From: Dietzia natronolimnaea
GTDB taxonomy: Bacteria; Actinomycetota; Actinomycetes; Mycobacteriales; Mycobacteriaceae
Assembly (NCBI RefSeq): GCF_002289575.1
Contig: NZ_NTGA01000009.1
Span: 1-64,000, forward strand
DNA length: 64,000 nucleotides
Direction of reading: 5' to 3'
The notes under the pieces were generated by a model. The model was not told the origin of the DNA. It was given only the letters and a program-made list of their open reading frames with translations, and made no database searches. This document shows positions 45,562-53,900 of the stretch, piece after piece. The position numbers were made by a program, and so were the translations under genes. Numbering within the stretch: the stretch's first letter is position 1; every line of letters begins with the position of its first letter.

Positions 45562-45609
45562 TCAGGGGTAGATCAGCTCAGGGGTGAGTCAGTTCCGCGG
45601 TGAATCGAC
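45562..45609. repeat. Degenerate 16-bp tandem repeat, three units
   Basis: Units TCAGGGGTAGATCAGC, TCAGGGGTGAGTCAGT and TCCGCGGTGAATCGAC fill the gap between two convergent genes and end where TCA of the sulfurtransferase stop begins. Similar 16-bp units occur at 46591-46651 and 49312-49343. Confidence 0.55.
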
Positions 45610-46497
45610 TCAGCGGGGCGAGTCGCCGGTGACCAGCGGCAGTTCCGGATCGCCGGCCCACGGGTTCATGGAGCCGTCGTACACCGCGATGTCGTCGCGG
45701 CCCACGAGCGCCAGGGCGTGCGCGACCCCGGTCGCCGCGATGCCGCCGCCGCAGTAGGTCACGACGGTCCGGTCGTCGTCGAGCAGGCCCACGGCCTCGA
45801 ACTCGCGACGCAGCTCCTCAGTGGGCCGGAGGGTCCCGGTCTCGGGGTCGCGGAGCGTGAAGACCGGCAGGTTGATGCTGCCGGGGATGTGGCCGCGGCG
45901 GGGGTAGGTGTCCACCTCGCCGCGGTAGGTGGGCTCGTCCAGGACGTTGACCAGGACGGTCTGCTCGTCGTCGAGCGCGTCGGCGATGTCCCGGGTCGAG
46001 CGGAACAGCTCGGGGCGGCGCGTGCCGGTGAAGGTGCGCGGGGTGGGCTCGGGGACCACGTCGGTCACCTCGTAGCCGGCGGCCTTCCAGGCGGGCAGCC
46101 CGCCGTCGAGAACCGTCACGTGCTCGAAGCCCTCGTAGCGCAGGTGCCACCAGAAGCGGGTGGCCCAGAAGCCGTCGTGCTGGTCGTAGACAACAACGGT
46201 CGCGCCGTCGCCGATGCCGAGGGCGCCGGCGGCCGCGACGAACCGCTCGTGGTCCGGCGCGGTGAAGGGCTGCGGGGCGTCCGGGTCGGCGAAGTCCACC
46301 AGCAGGTCGGCGAACACGGCGCCCGGGATGTGCTCGGGGCGGTAGGTCTCGGCCCCGGACGTCAGAACGGCCGGGCCGTCGGTGGGAACGCGAAGGTGGG
46401 CGGTGGCGTCGACGACGACGAGGTCGGCATCGTCGAGATGCTGGTGCAGCCATTCGGGGCTGACGGTGAGGGGCGGGTGCGGTGTCGTGGCGGTCAT
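45610..46497 (-). CDS. Sulfurtransferase with two rhodanese domains
   Basis: The 295-aa protein has an inactive N-terminal rhodanese domain (VVVVYDQHDGFWATRFWWHL, about residues 98-117) and a catalytic C-terminal domain with the Cys loop TYCGGGIAATGVAHAL (Cys about 247) and the interdomain HIPGSINLPVF. It belongs to thiosulfate/3-mercaptopyruvate sulfurtransferases. CGGGIAA is closer to thiosulfate-using CysA/SseA members. ATG at 46497 has AGGAG upstream. Confidence 0.92.
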   Translation of the reverse strand: MTATTPHPPLTVSPEWLHQHLDDADLVVVDATAHLRVPTDGPAVLTSGAETYRPEHIPGAVFADLLVDFADPDAPQPFTAPDHERFVAAAGALGIGDGATVVVYDQHDGFWATRFWWHLRYEGFEHVTVLDGGLPAWKAAGYEVTDVVPEPTPRTFTGTRRPELFRSTRDIADALDDEQTVLVNVLDEPTYRGEVDTYPRRGHIPGSINLPVFTLRDPETGTLRPTEELRREFEAVGLLDDDRTVVTYCGGGIAATGVAHALALVGRDDIAVYDGSMNPWAGDPELPLVTGDSPR

Positions 46498-46590
46498 GAC
46501 GCTCCTTTCGTGAGAGGTCGACCGCCGAGGGTAGGCGGACGCACTCCGGCCGGGGGCGGTGAGTGCCCCCGGCCGAAGTGGGCGCGATGT

Positions 46591-46651
46591 GTCGCTGGGT
46601 TACGGCGTCGCTGGGTTACGGCGTCGCTGGGTTACGGCGTCGCTGGGTTAC
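46591..46651. repeat. 16-bp tandem repeat, nearly four perfect copies
   Basis: GTCGCTGGGTTACGGC is repeated at 46591, 46607 and 46623 without change and partly at 46639. It lies between the sulfurtransferase start and the convergent end of the aldehyde dehydrogenase gene. Confidence 0.9.
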
Positions 46652-46661
46652 TACGTCGGGG

Positions 46662-48020
46662 TCAGTGGACCCGCTGGAGGCGGATGTTGACGAACTCGCC
46701 GAGGCCCCAGCGTCCGAGCTCCCGGCCGTAGCCCGAGCGCTTGACGCCGCCGAAGGGCAGGCCGGCCATGGTGGTGCCGTGCTCGTTGACGTAGGCCATG
46801 CCCACCTCGAGCCGGTCGGCCACCTCGGAGGCCTTGTCGGTGTCGGTCCCCCACACGGAGCCGGACAGCCCGAAGGGGGTGTCGTTGGCGACCCGCACGG
46901 CCTCGTCGAGGGAGTCGTAGCCGTAGACCATGGCCACGGGGCCGAAGATCTCCTCGGTGTAGGCGTCCATCTCCGGGGTGATGCCGGTGAGGACGGTGGG
47001 CTCCATGAACGCGCCCGGGCGGTCGATCGCCCGGCCGCCGGTCACGAGGGTCGCACCCTGCTCGACAGCGCGCTCGACCTGCTCCACGACCCCGTCACGG
47101 GCGCCCTCCGAGGACAGGGGGCCGAGCGCGGTCCCCTCATCAGCCGCGGGGCCGACCTTCGTCCCCTCGTACAGGTCGCGGAGCCTGGCCACGAACTCGT
47201 CCTTCATGTCTTCGGGCACGAACATCCGCTTGGGTGAGTTGCAGGCCTGCCCGCAGTTCGACAGTCGCGCCTTGCCGACAGTCTCGACCAGTTCGTCGAG
47301 GTTGTCGGTGTCCAGGACGATGAGCGGGTCCGAGCCGCCCAGTTCCAGGACGCTGGTGGTGAGGTTCTCCCCCGCCACCTTGGCCACGGCGGCGCCGGCG
47401 CCCTCGCTGCCGGTGAGCGAGACGCCCTTGATCCTGGGGTCGGCGATCATCTCGGCGACCGTGTCGCTGGAGGCGTAGACGTTGACGTACGCGCCCTCCG
47501 GAAGCCCGGCCGCGCGCTGCACCTTCTCGATGGCCGCGGACGAGCGCGCGCAGATGCTCGCGTGCTTGAGCACGATGGTGTTACCCAGCAGCAGGTTGGG
47601 GGCCGCGAACCGGGCCACCTGGTAGTAGGGGTAGTTCCACGGCATCACGCCGACCAGGGGCCCGACCGGCTCGTGGGTCACACGGTTGAGGCGCGCACCC
47701 GGCACGTCCAGCGTCTCGGGCTCCAGCAGCTCGGGGCCGTGTTCGCCGTACCAGCGGTAGATCGAGGCGGCGAGCTTGACCTCGCCCTGCGCCTGGTCGG
47801 GGAGCTTGCCCATCTCGGTGGTGATGGCCTTGGCCAGCTCCTCGGTGTGCTCCTCGAACGCGTCCGCGATCGCCAGGAGAACCTTCGCCCGCTCCGCGAC
47901 GTCGGTGGCGCGCCAGGAGGCGAAGCCCTCGGTGACGGTGGACAGGATCCCGTCGACGTCGTCGGTCTGGTCGTACTCGCTGTCGGTCGTACCGGTCGAC
48001 GGATCGTGGGTGACGTACAT
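46662..48020 (-). CDS. Succinate-semialdehyde dehydrogenase-like NAD(P) aldehyde dehydrogenase
   Basis: The 452-aa enzyme is typical of GabD1-like dehydrogenases: PLVGVMPWNYPYYQVARFAA (about 122), SLTGSEGAGAAVAKVAG (about 210), general-base Glu in SVLELGGSDP (about 233) and the catalytic Cys in NCGQACNSPKRMF (about 267). It opens with MYVTHDPSTGTTD after GGGAGG. It should oxidise succinate semialdehyde or a similar aldehyde. An iron-box-like sequence lies about 60 bases upstream. Confidence 0.9.
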   Translation of the reverse strand: MYVTHDPSTGTTDSEYDQTDDVDGILSTVTEGFASWRATDVAERAKVLLAIADAFEEHTEELAKAITTEMGKLPDQAQGEVKLAASIYRWYGEHGPELLEPETLDVPGARLNRVTHEPVGPLVGVMPWNYPYYQVARFAAPNLLLGNTIVLKHASICARSSAAIEKVQRAAGLPEGAYVNVYASSDTVAEMIADPRIKGVSLTGSEGAGAAVAKVAGENLTTSVLELGGSDPLIVLDTDNLDELVETVGKARLSNCGQACNSPKRMFVPEDMKDEFVARLRDLYEGTKVGPAADEGTALGPLSSEGARDGVVEQVERAVEQGATLVTGGRAIDRPGAFMEPTVLTGITPEMDAYTEEIFGPVAMVYGYDSLDEAVRVANDTPFGLSGSVWGTDTDKASEVADRLEVGMAYVNEHGTTMAGLPFGGVKRSGYGRELGRWGLGEFVNIRLQRVH

Positions 48021-48077
48021 GTGGGTCCTCCCGTGGTTCGCGTCCGCCGGGTGAACGGCCCGGCTCTGCTCGCGACG

Positions 48078-48096
48078 GTAGGTCAGGCTTGCCTCG
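48078..48096. promoter_or_regulatory. Weak iron-box-like sequence upstream of the aldehyde dehydrogenase
   Basis: GTAGGTCAGGCTTGCCTCG matches about 13 of 19 consensus positions, with the AGGT-AG-CT-CCT core kept. It lies between two divergent genes. Much weaker than the site at 44560. Confidence 0.35.
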
Positions 48097-48135
48097 CCTG
48101 CATCCGGTCGGGAACCCCGTGCAGGGGTGTGCCGC

Positions 48136-49145
48136 ATGGGTAGCGATTCGGCAACGGACACGAGTAAGGTTTCGGGCAAGGTAGCCCCGCGCCCGACGGC
48201 TTCGCCCGTCGGCTCCTCTAGCGCGTGGGGCATGTTCATGAGCTACGGCAGCGCCGTTCACACCGCCGACGCGGACTTCATCGTCGGATCCATTCTCTCG
48301 GGAGCCGCACCCTGGCTCCAACTATCGTCTGAAACCACTCTCGAGTACGCCTTCTTCGGGGGCGACAGCCCGTTCGCCAACTGGGTGGGCCAAGACCCGT
48401 ACGCGTGGGAAGCGTGGCCCACGCCAGAGTCGCTGTTCCTCACTCACGATCTCGGCGAACGCATTCGGACCTGGGTGCGAGAGTTCGCACGGTGTGCGCA
48501 TGTCGATTGCTGCGGTCTACCGGCAGTCGGTGGTTCCACGTTCGTCGACACCGCTCTCGAAGGACTCAGGCTGGCCGATCTCATCAGAAGCGAGCTTCCC
48601 TACTACTACGTGGAAGCGACCTTCTTCGACTCGGTCCCCCAGGCTGTCATTGATCGGCTCGACGCGGAAGTCCCCGACCGGTCGGGGTATCGCAAGCTCG
48701 ATGGAAGGACGGATGTGATCGATTGGCAGGCAATGCTGTTCCAGCCGTTCGGCAGCAGCCAGATGCCGCCCGAGCTGTCCACGATGTCGGCCGCGATCAT
48801 GGCGAACGTGGATCGTTACGGTGGCCGCGTCGTGGATCCGGCCGCAGACGTCTGGGCGATCTGGACGCCAGGCAGGCCCGATATGACGAGAACTTCCTCG
48901 GCCTCCCCGACCAGAGGGGCCACACCCCTCGATGGCGCCCCGGGTTCGATCGCCTTGGATGGATGGCCGAAGGCCTCGCCCCACAACAGGAGTCCCACAC
49001 CGCGCTGGAGGGCGTGCACCTGACCTGCGGAGCGGCCTACCTCGCAGTGTCGAAGGACGAGTGGGATTCGATGCTCGCTGTCTACCTCGAGAACAACTCC
49101 CCAGGGCCAGGCCACGCGGGCCCATCCACAGTCGAGGGGGCGTAG
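48136..49145 (+). pseudogene. Uncharacterised gene with an apparent frameshift
   Basis: No family is recognised. The first frame encodes plausible protein (HTADADFIVGSILSGAAPWL, YAFFGGDSPFANWVGQDPYA, CAHVDCCGLPAVGGSTFVDT) up to VWAIWT near 48863. After that the protein-like sequence continues in the next frame (ARYDENFLGLPDQRGHTPRW, VSKDEWDSMLAVYLENN) to a TAG at 49143-49145. A one-base deletion between about 48860 and 48885 would explain this. A sequencing error is possible. Base composition is lower in GC than the flanking genes. The start could also be at 48232 or 48238. It lies next to the ESX genes. Confidence 0.5.
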
Positions 49146-49252
49146 TGACACGATTCCATCAGAATTCTACAGGTGTAGGGAAGGTGTGCTGGGCGTGGGA
49201 CGTCGATGATCCCCGTCTGATCCTCTGGTCACCGCCCTGGAATGGCCACTGA
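49145..49252 (+). CDS. Possible small protein, 35 aa
   Basis: A GTG at 49145 shares its G with the TAG of the preceding frame. It encodes MTRFHQNSTGVGKVCWAWDV and continues to a TGA at 49252, with four Trp in 35 residues. The tight junction suggests co-translation or a remnant of the neighbour. No similarity is recognised. Confidence 0.3.
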   Translation: MTRFHQNSTGVGKVCWAWDVDDPRLILWSPPWNGH

Positions 49253-49311
49253 CCCCGGCCACCGGATTCTCGGCTGCCGGGGTCCACGAACCGCAGGGCG
49301 GCCCGCCAGGG

Positions 49312-49343
49312 CTGGGTTACTCAAAGGCTGGGTCACTCAGATT
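49312..49343. repeat. 16-bp direct repeat, two units
   Basis: CTGGGTTACTCAAAGG (49312-49327) and CTGGGTCACTCAGATT (49328-49343). The first nine bases of unit one equal part of the repeat at 46591-46651. Confidence 0.6.
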
Positions 49344-49368
49344 GCGGTCCTCGTACCCGCCGCGTTGG

Positions 49369-49662
49369 TCAACCCCATCCCTGGGCTGCGCGGCGATCGG
49401 CATCGGCCATTCCCTGGTTTCCCTGACTCGCTGCCCGCGAGATCTCCGCGAGCATCGCCTGGAGCGCGGCAGCGGCATGGTCCCAGTCGTTCTGGTGTGC
49501 CTGGTAGGCGACGGCGGCGTCACCCTCCCATTCGGCGACGAGCGGCGCGAGGTATGCCTTGAGGTCGTCGAGGGTGGTCCGCAGCGCGGTGGACGCCGAA
49601 CCGACCTGGCCGACCAGCGCCTCGATCGGGCCGTGGTTATAGGTGATCTGTCCTGAGGTCAT
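49369..49662 (-). CDS. esxT: WXG100 family ESX protein (EsxT-like)
   Basis: The 97-aa helical-hairpin protein has the WXG-type turn LVAEWEGDAAVAYQAHQND (Trp about 45). By position and partner it matches EsxT of ESX-4. It should form a heterodimer with the protein encoded 29 bases upstream and be exported by the ESX-4 machine encoded next to it. There is no signal peptide. Order on the minus strand is eccC, Rv3446c-like gene, esxU, esxT, as in the mycobacterial locus. Confidence 0.9.
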   Translation of the reverse strand: MTSGQITYNHGPIEALVGQVGSASTALRTTLDDLKAYLAPLVAEWEGDAAVAYQAHQNDWDHAAAALQAMLAEISRAASQGNQGMADADRRAAQGWG

Positions 49663-49691
49663 GAGTCTTCTCCCGATTCGAGAATGAGTGG

Positions 49692-50012
49692 TCAGATGTT
49701 CAGAGGGCCGGAGGCGCCGACTCTGCTGATGGCCTGCGCGGAGTCCTGATCAGCGGCGTCGAACGAGGTGCTGTTGACCCGCATGGTCTCCGAGATCCCC
49801 GCCAGGGCGGAGTTGAGCTTGGCGCTCTGCTGCTGCCACTCCGTCATGATGGTCGCGAACCGCGCCTGCGCGGCGCCCCGCCACACAGATCCCCCGAGCT
49901 GCGACACCGAGTCCCGGACGTTCCCGAGTAGTCGATCGATCTCCATGTTGACCTCGTCGACCCGCCTGGCCGCGGTGTCCATGGTCCCGATGTGGGTGTT
50001 GAAACCGGCCAT
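49692..50012 (-). CDS. esxU: WXG100 family ESX protein (EsxU-like)
   Basis: The 106-aa protein has the turn GGSVWRGAAQARFATIM (Trp about 44) between two long helices. Near the C-terminus TSFDAADQD has Phe where the general ESX export signal YxxxD/E has Tyr. It is the probable EsxU partner of EsxT. It lies 105 bases after the Rv3446c-like gene. Confidence 0.88.
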   Translation of the reverse strand: MAGFNTHIGTMDTAARRVDEVNMEIDRLLGNVRDSVSQLGGSVWRGAAQARFATIMTEWQQQSAKLNSALAGISETMRVNSTSFDAADQDSAQAISRVGASGPLNI

Positions 50013-50117
50013 CTCGTCCTCCCCTTGTCGTCCTGCGGCCCCCTCGTGGGTCCGTCACAGTGTTCGACGCCGCTACGTCCGCGATCGGTTCCATCCTCAT
50101 CGCCGGTCCGAGCAGAC

Positions 50118-50936
50118 TCAGGCATCCTCGTGGAGTCGCAGCGCCGCCTCGACCGGAGCGGTCTCCGGCACGACGAAGGAAAGCAATCTGGCCTGATCGC
50201 AGGCGTCCACGACTCGCTCGCAGTTGCGTCCACGAGCCAGAACCTCGGTTGACCCGGTGCCCGCCTCACGCCTCGCTCGTCGGAGGGTGGTCACCGCATC
50301 GATCACACGGGACACCTCGTCGTCGCGCATCGAATCCCGGCGCGGGTCCCAGCGGTGAACGACGGCCCGGTCGATAAGGGTCAGTTCCCCGCGTGTCCGT
50401 TCCACGAGGCTCACCGTGGTCCGGGCCTCGGATGCCTCCACGCACACGGCCCAGCGGGCTGACGAGGAGGGCAACGCCTCGGCGGTCACCAGCGCGGAGC
50501 GGACGATCCGCGGAGAGAGACCCAGTCCCTCCGCCGCGGCGACCAGTCGAGCGGATCGGGTGTTGCCCCACTCACTGGGAACGAGGAGCACCACGCCGTC
50601 GCCGTCCCCCGCCCCGCCCCACCGGAGGGCCCTGGAGACGGGCGCTGCCAGAACTTCGTCCACGGGAACGGAGAGCCCCGCCACCTCGGTGCGATCCCGG
50701 TGGGTTCTCGCCACCGGATCGAGCAGACACCGGTCCGGGTGGCGGAGAGCGAGGGAGTCGACACGGTCGGAACACTCGATCCGATCGCCACCCGGGGGCA
50801 ACGCTGTCCCGTAGACACCGGCGAGCACCGAGGTCGGCGTGACCGACGGGGACAGGACGGTCGACGCCGACGCCGACGCCACCGCGAGTCCGGAACACGA
50901 GAGGTCGACCGCGAGGGTCACGCCCCGGCGGGTCAC
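50118..50936 (-). CDS. Type VII secretion-associated protein (Rv3446c family)
   Basis: The 272-aa protein matches the type VII secretion-associated family found between eccC4 and esxU in ESX-4 loci. Visible are LAVDLSCSGLAVASASA near the start, VVLLVPSEWGNTRSARLVAA (about 118) and a long charged C-terminal part ending in LSFVVPETAPVEAALRLHED. The fold resembles actin/Hsp70-like ATPase subunits in its opening, but nucleotide-binding residues are not clear. GTG at 50936 overlaps the eccC stop by four bases. Function unknown. Confidence 0.8.
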   Translation of the reverse strand: MTRRGVTLAVDLSCSGLAVASASASTVLSPSVTPTSVLAGVYGTALPPGGDRIECSDRVDSLALRHPDRCLLDPVARTHRDRTEVAGLSVPVDEVLAAPVSRALRWGGAGDGDGVVLLVPSEWGNTRSARLVAAAEGLGLSPRIVRSALVTAEALPSSSARWAVCVEASEARTTVSLVERTRGELTLIDRAVVHRWDPRRDSMRDDEVSRVIDAVTTLRRARREAGTGSTEVLARGRNCERVVDACDQARLLSFVVPETAPVEAALRLHEDA

Positions 50937-53900
50937 GGCTCCGCCAGCGCGGTCTGCACCAGACGGACACCACCGTTTCGGGTGACGAGCCTGCCACGAC
51001 CTGCCGGCATGGGCGTGGGACGAACCCCTCCGAGAAGGGGCCCCTCCTCCCGGCTCCCGGACATGATGAGGCCAGCGCCGCCCAGATCCCGGATCCTTCC
51101 GACGAAGGGGTCGTACAGGGCTCGAGAGGATCCCGCACACCGCCGCGCGAGAAAGACGCAGAAGCCGATGTCGCGGGCGTGCGGGAGGAAGCGGGCCAGT
51201 GGGGTCAGCGGGTTTCCCGCACCCGTAACGACCAGATCGAGGTCGTCGACGACGAGGTGGATTCGAGGACCATCCCACCACGATCGCGACCGGAGCTCCT
51301 CCGGAGTGACCTCCGCGCCGGGCATCCGCTGCTCGAGAATCTCCACGAGGTGCTCGACCATCGGCGTCAGCGCGGTCTCGGTGGCGGCGTACCCGGCGAG
51401 GTGGTCCCCCTCGACCTCGCCCAGCATGGTGCGGCGATAGTCCACCACGATGATCTTCGCCGACTGCGCGGTGTTGCCGGAGACCAGTCCCCGGGTGACG
51501 GCCCGCAGGACGGAGGTCTTGCCGCACTCCGAATCGCCCAGCACCATCATCAGCGGATCGGCGTCGAGATCGGCGTAGACGACCTTGAGGTCGGATTCGT
51601 CCACCCCGAGCGGCACGCGTGAACGGGTACCGTCCGGTCCAGGCCGTGCCAGACTCGCGAGCTGGCCGTACGGCAGGGTCTCCGGAAGCATCCTGACCGG
51701 CGCCGCGGCGACGGGGCCCGCGAGTTCTCGCCACCGCTGCGCCAGATGCCGGGAGGCCGAGATGGTGGCGTCGGCGATGCCCTCCGGGTCGACGAGCCCG
51801 TCGAGTCTGGGTTGGAAGATGAGCATGTGGTGTCGGTCCCGGGTCAGACCCCGTCCGGGTGAGGCGGGTACGGTCACCGCCGCGCGGCGGTCGATCATCG
51901 AATCCGTGGGATCGCCCAACCGGAGTTCGACCCGCGTGCCGAGCGCGTCCCGCAGCGCCGGCCGGAGATCGGCCCACCGGGCTGCCGACAGGACCACATG
52001 GACTCCGTAGGAGAGACCGTCCGCCGCGAGCCCCAGGACCACCTGCTCGAGATCCTCGACCTCCGTCCTGAACGCCTGCCAGCCATCGATCACCAACATG
52101 ATGTCGGGGTACTCGGCGACCGATCGGCCATCACGCTGGATACGTCTGCGGCGGGCGTGATCGATGGAGGTCAGGCCCTGCTCACGGAACGCCGCTTCTC
52201 GCCGCTTGAGTTCGGCGTCGACCTCGGCGATCGTCCGGCGAACCTTCTCGTCCTCCCCGCGCCGGGCGACTCCGCCCACATGAGGGAGCGGGGAGATCGA
52301 CTGGAGGGCCCCGCCACCGAGATCCACGACGTAGACCGAGAGCTTGTCGGGCCCGGTCGTCGCCGCGGCGGCCAGGACCAGGGTGCACAAGGCCGTCGAC
52401 TTGCCCGACCTCGTCCCGCCCACCACCGCCACGTTGCCGTCCGCCCCGGAGAGATCCACCGACCAGATGGCTCGACGCTGCTCGAAGGGCAGGTCGACCT
52501 CCGCGAGCGGAAAGCTCCAACTCGGAGGGTCGGTGTCGCCCGGGACCGTCGGTTCTCTGCCCACCGCCGAGTCGAGGGCCGCTCCGGCACCCAGCGGCGG
52601 GAGCCAGACCTCGTGCGCGGGTCGCCCGTGGCCGGAGAGTCGGCCGACGAGAACGTCCAGCAGACTCGAGCCCTCCTCCAGATCGTCCCGACCGTCGTGC
52701 TCAGCCGGGTCCCGTCGATCGGAGACGGAGTCGATGGCCGGAGGGGCGGGAGCGGCCACCGGCATGAACCAGGACGTGAAAGGCCGCACCGTGGCACGGG
52801 CGACCGGTGCCGCGACGGACACCCCCTCCCGCCGACGATCCTCCTGGTAAGGGCCCGAGACGTAGGCGGCGTCGAAGCGCACCGGTTCACCGGAATCGAC
52901 CTTCAGGAAGCCGGCGCCCGGCGTGGCGGGCAGGTGATACGCATCGGTCACGCCGAGGACCGTGCGGGACTCGGTCGCGGAGAACGTCTTGAGTGCGATC
53001 CGGTAGGACAAGTGACTGTCGAGACCCCGCAGTCGCCCCTCTTCGAGCCGTTGCGATGCCAAGAGGAGGTGGATGTGCAGACTGCGCCCGAGCCTCCCGA
53101 TGGTGAGGAAGAGTTCCGCGAACTCCGGCTTGGAGGACAAGAGTTCGGAGAACTCGTCGACGACGATCACCAACGCGGGCAGCGGGTCCAGCTGGGCCCC
53201 CCTCGCCCGCGCCGCCTCGTAGTCGCCGACCCCCGCGTAGTTGCCTGCCGCGCGGAGGACCTCCTGGCGCCTGTTCAGTTCCCCCTCGAGCGCGTCCCGC
53301 ATCCGGTCGACCATGGTGATCTCGGCCTGGAGGTTGGTGATCACGGCCGCCACATGGGACAACGACTCGAGTCCGAGAAACGTGGCCCCACCCTTGAAAT
53401 CCACCAGGACCAGGTTGAGCGCGTCCGGGTCGTGGGTGGCGACGAGACCCAGGACGAGAGTGCGGAGGAACTCGGACTTGCCGGAGCCCGTCGCGCCGAT
53501 ACACAGTCCGTGCGGTCCCATCCCGCCGTGTGCGGCCTCCTTGAGATCCAACTCCACCGGGGCACCATCCGGGCTCACACCCACCGGCACGCGCAATCGA
53601 TCACGTTCGCCTCGCCGGCGCCACGCCACCGCCGGGTCGACCCTGGCCGCCGACCCGATCCCCAACAGGTCCGGCAGCCCCGGGACGCGCCTCGTGGACG
53701 TGGAGCCGTCCGCGTTGGTCACGGTATCCGCGGGCCGGTATCGCGCGAGCGCCATGGCGAGTCGCTCCGCTTCCGGAAGGCTCATGGGATCCGCTCGCGC
53801 GATCTGCTCCTCCCCGGACTCGGTCCGTACCGAGACGTCGCCGTCATCGTGGACCCGGACACACAGCCCGAGCCTCGTCGCGAGGTCGCGTAACTGGCCG

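Noticed and set aside
46591-46651. CRISPR-like array
   Set aside because: The 16-bp units are directly contiguous with no spacers, and no cas genes are present.
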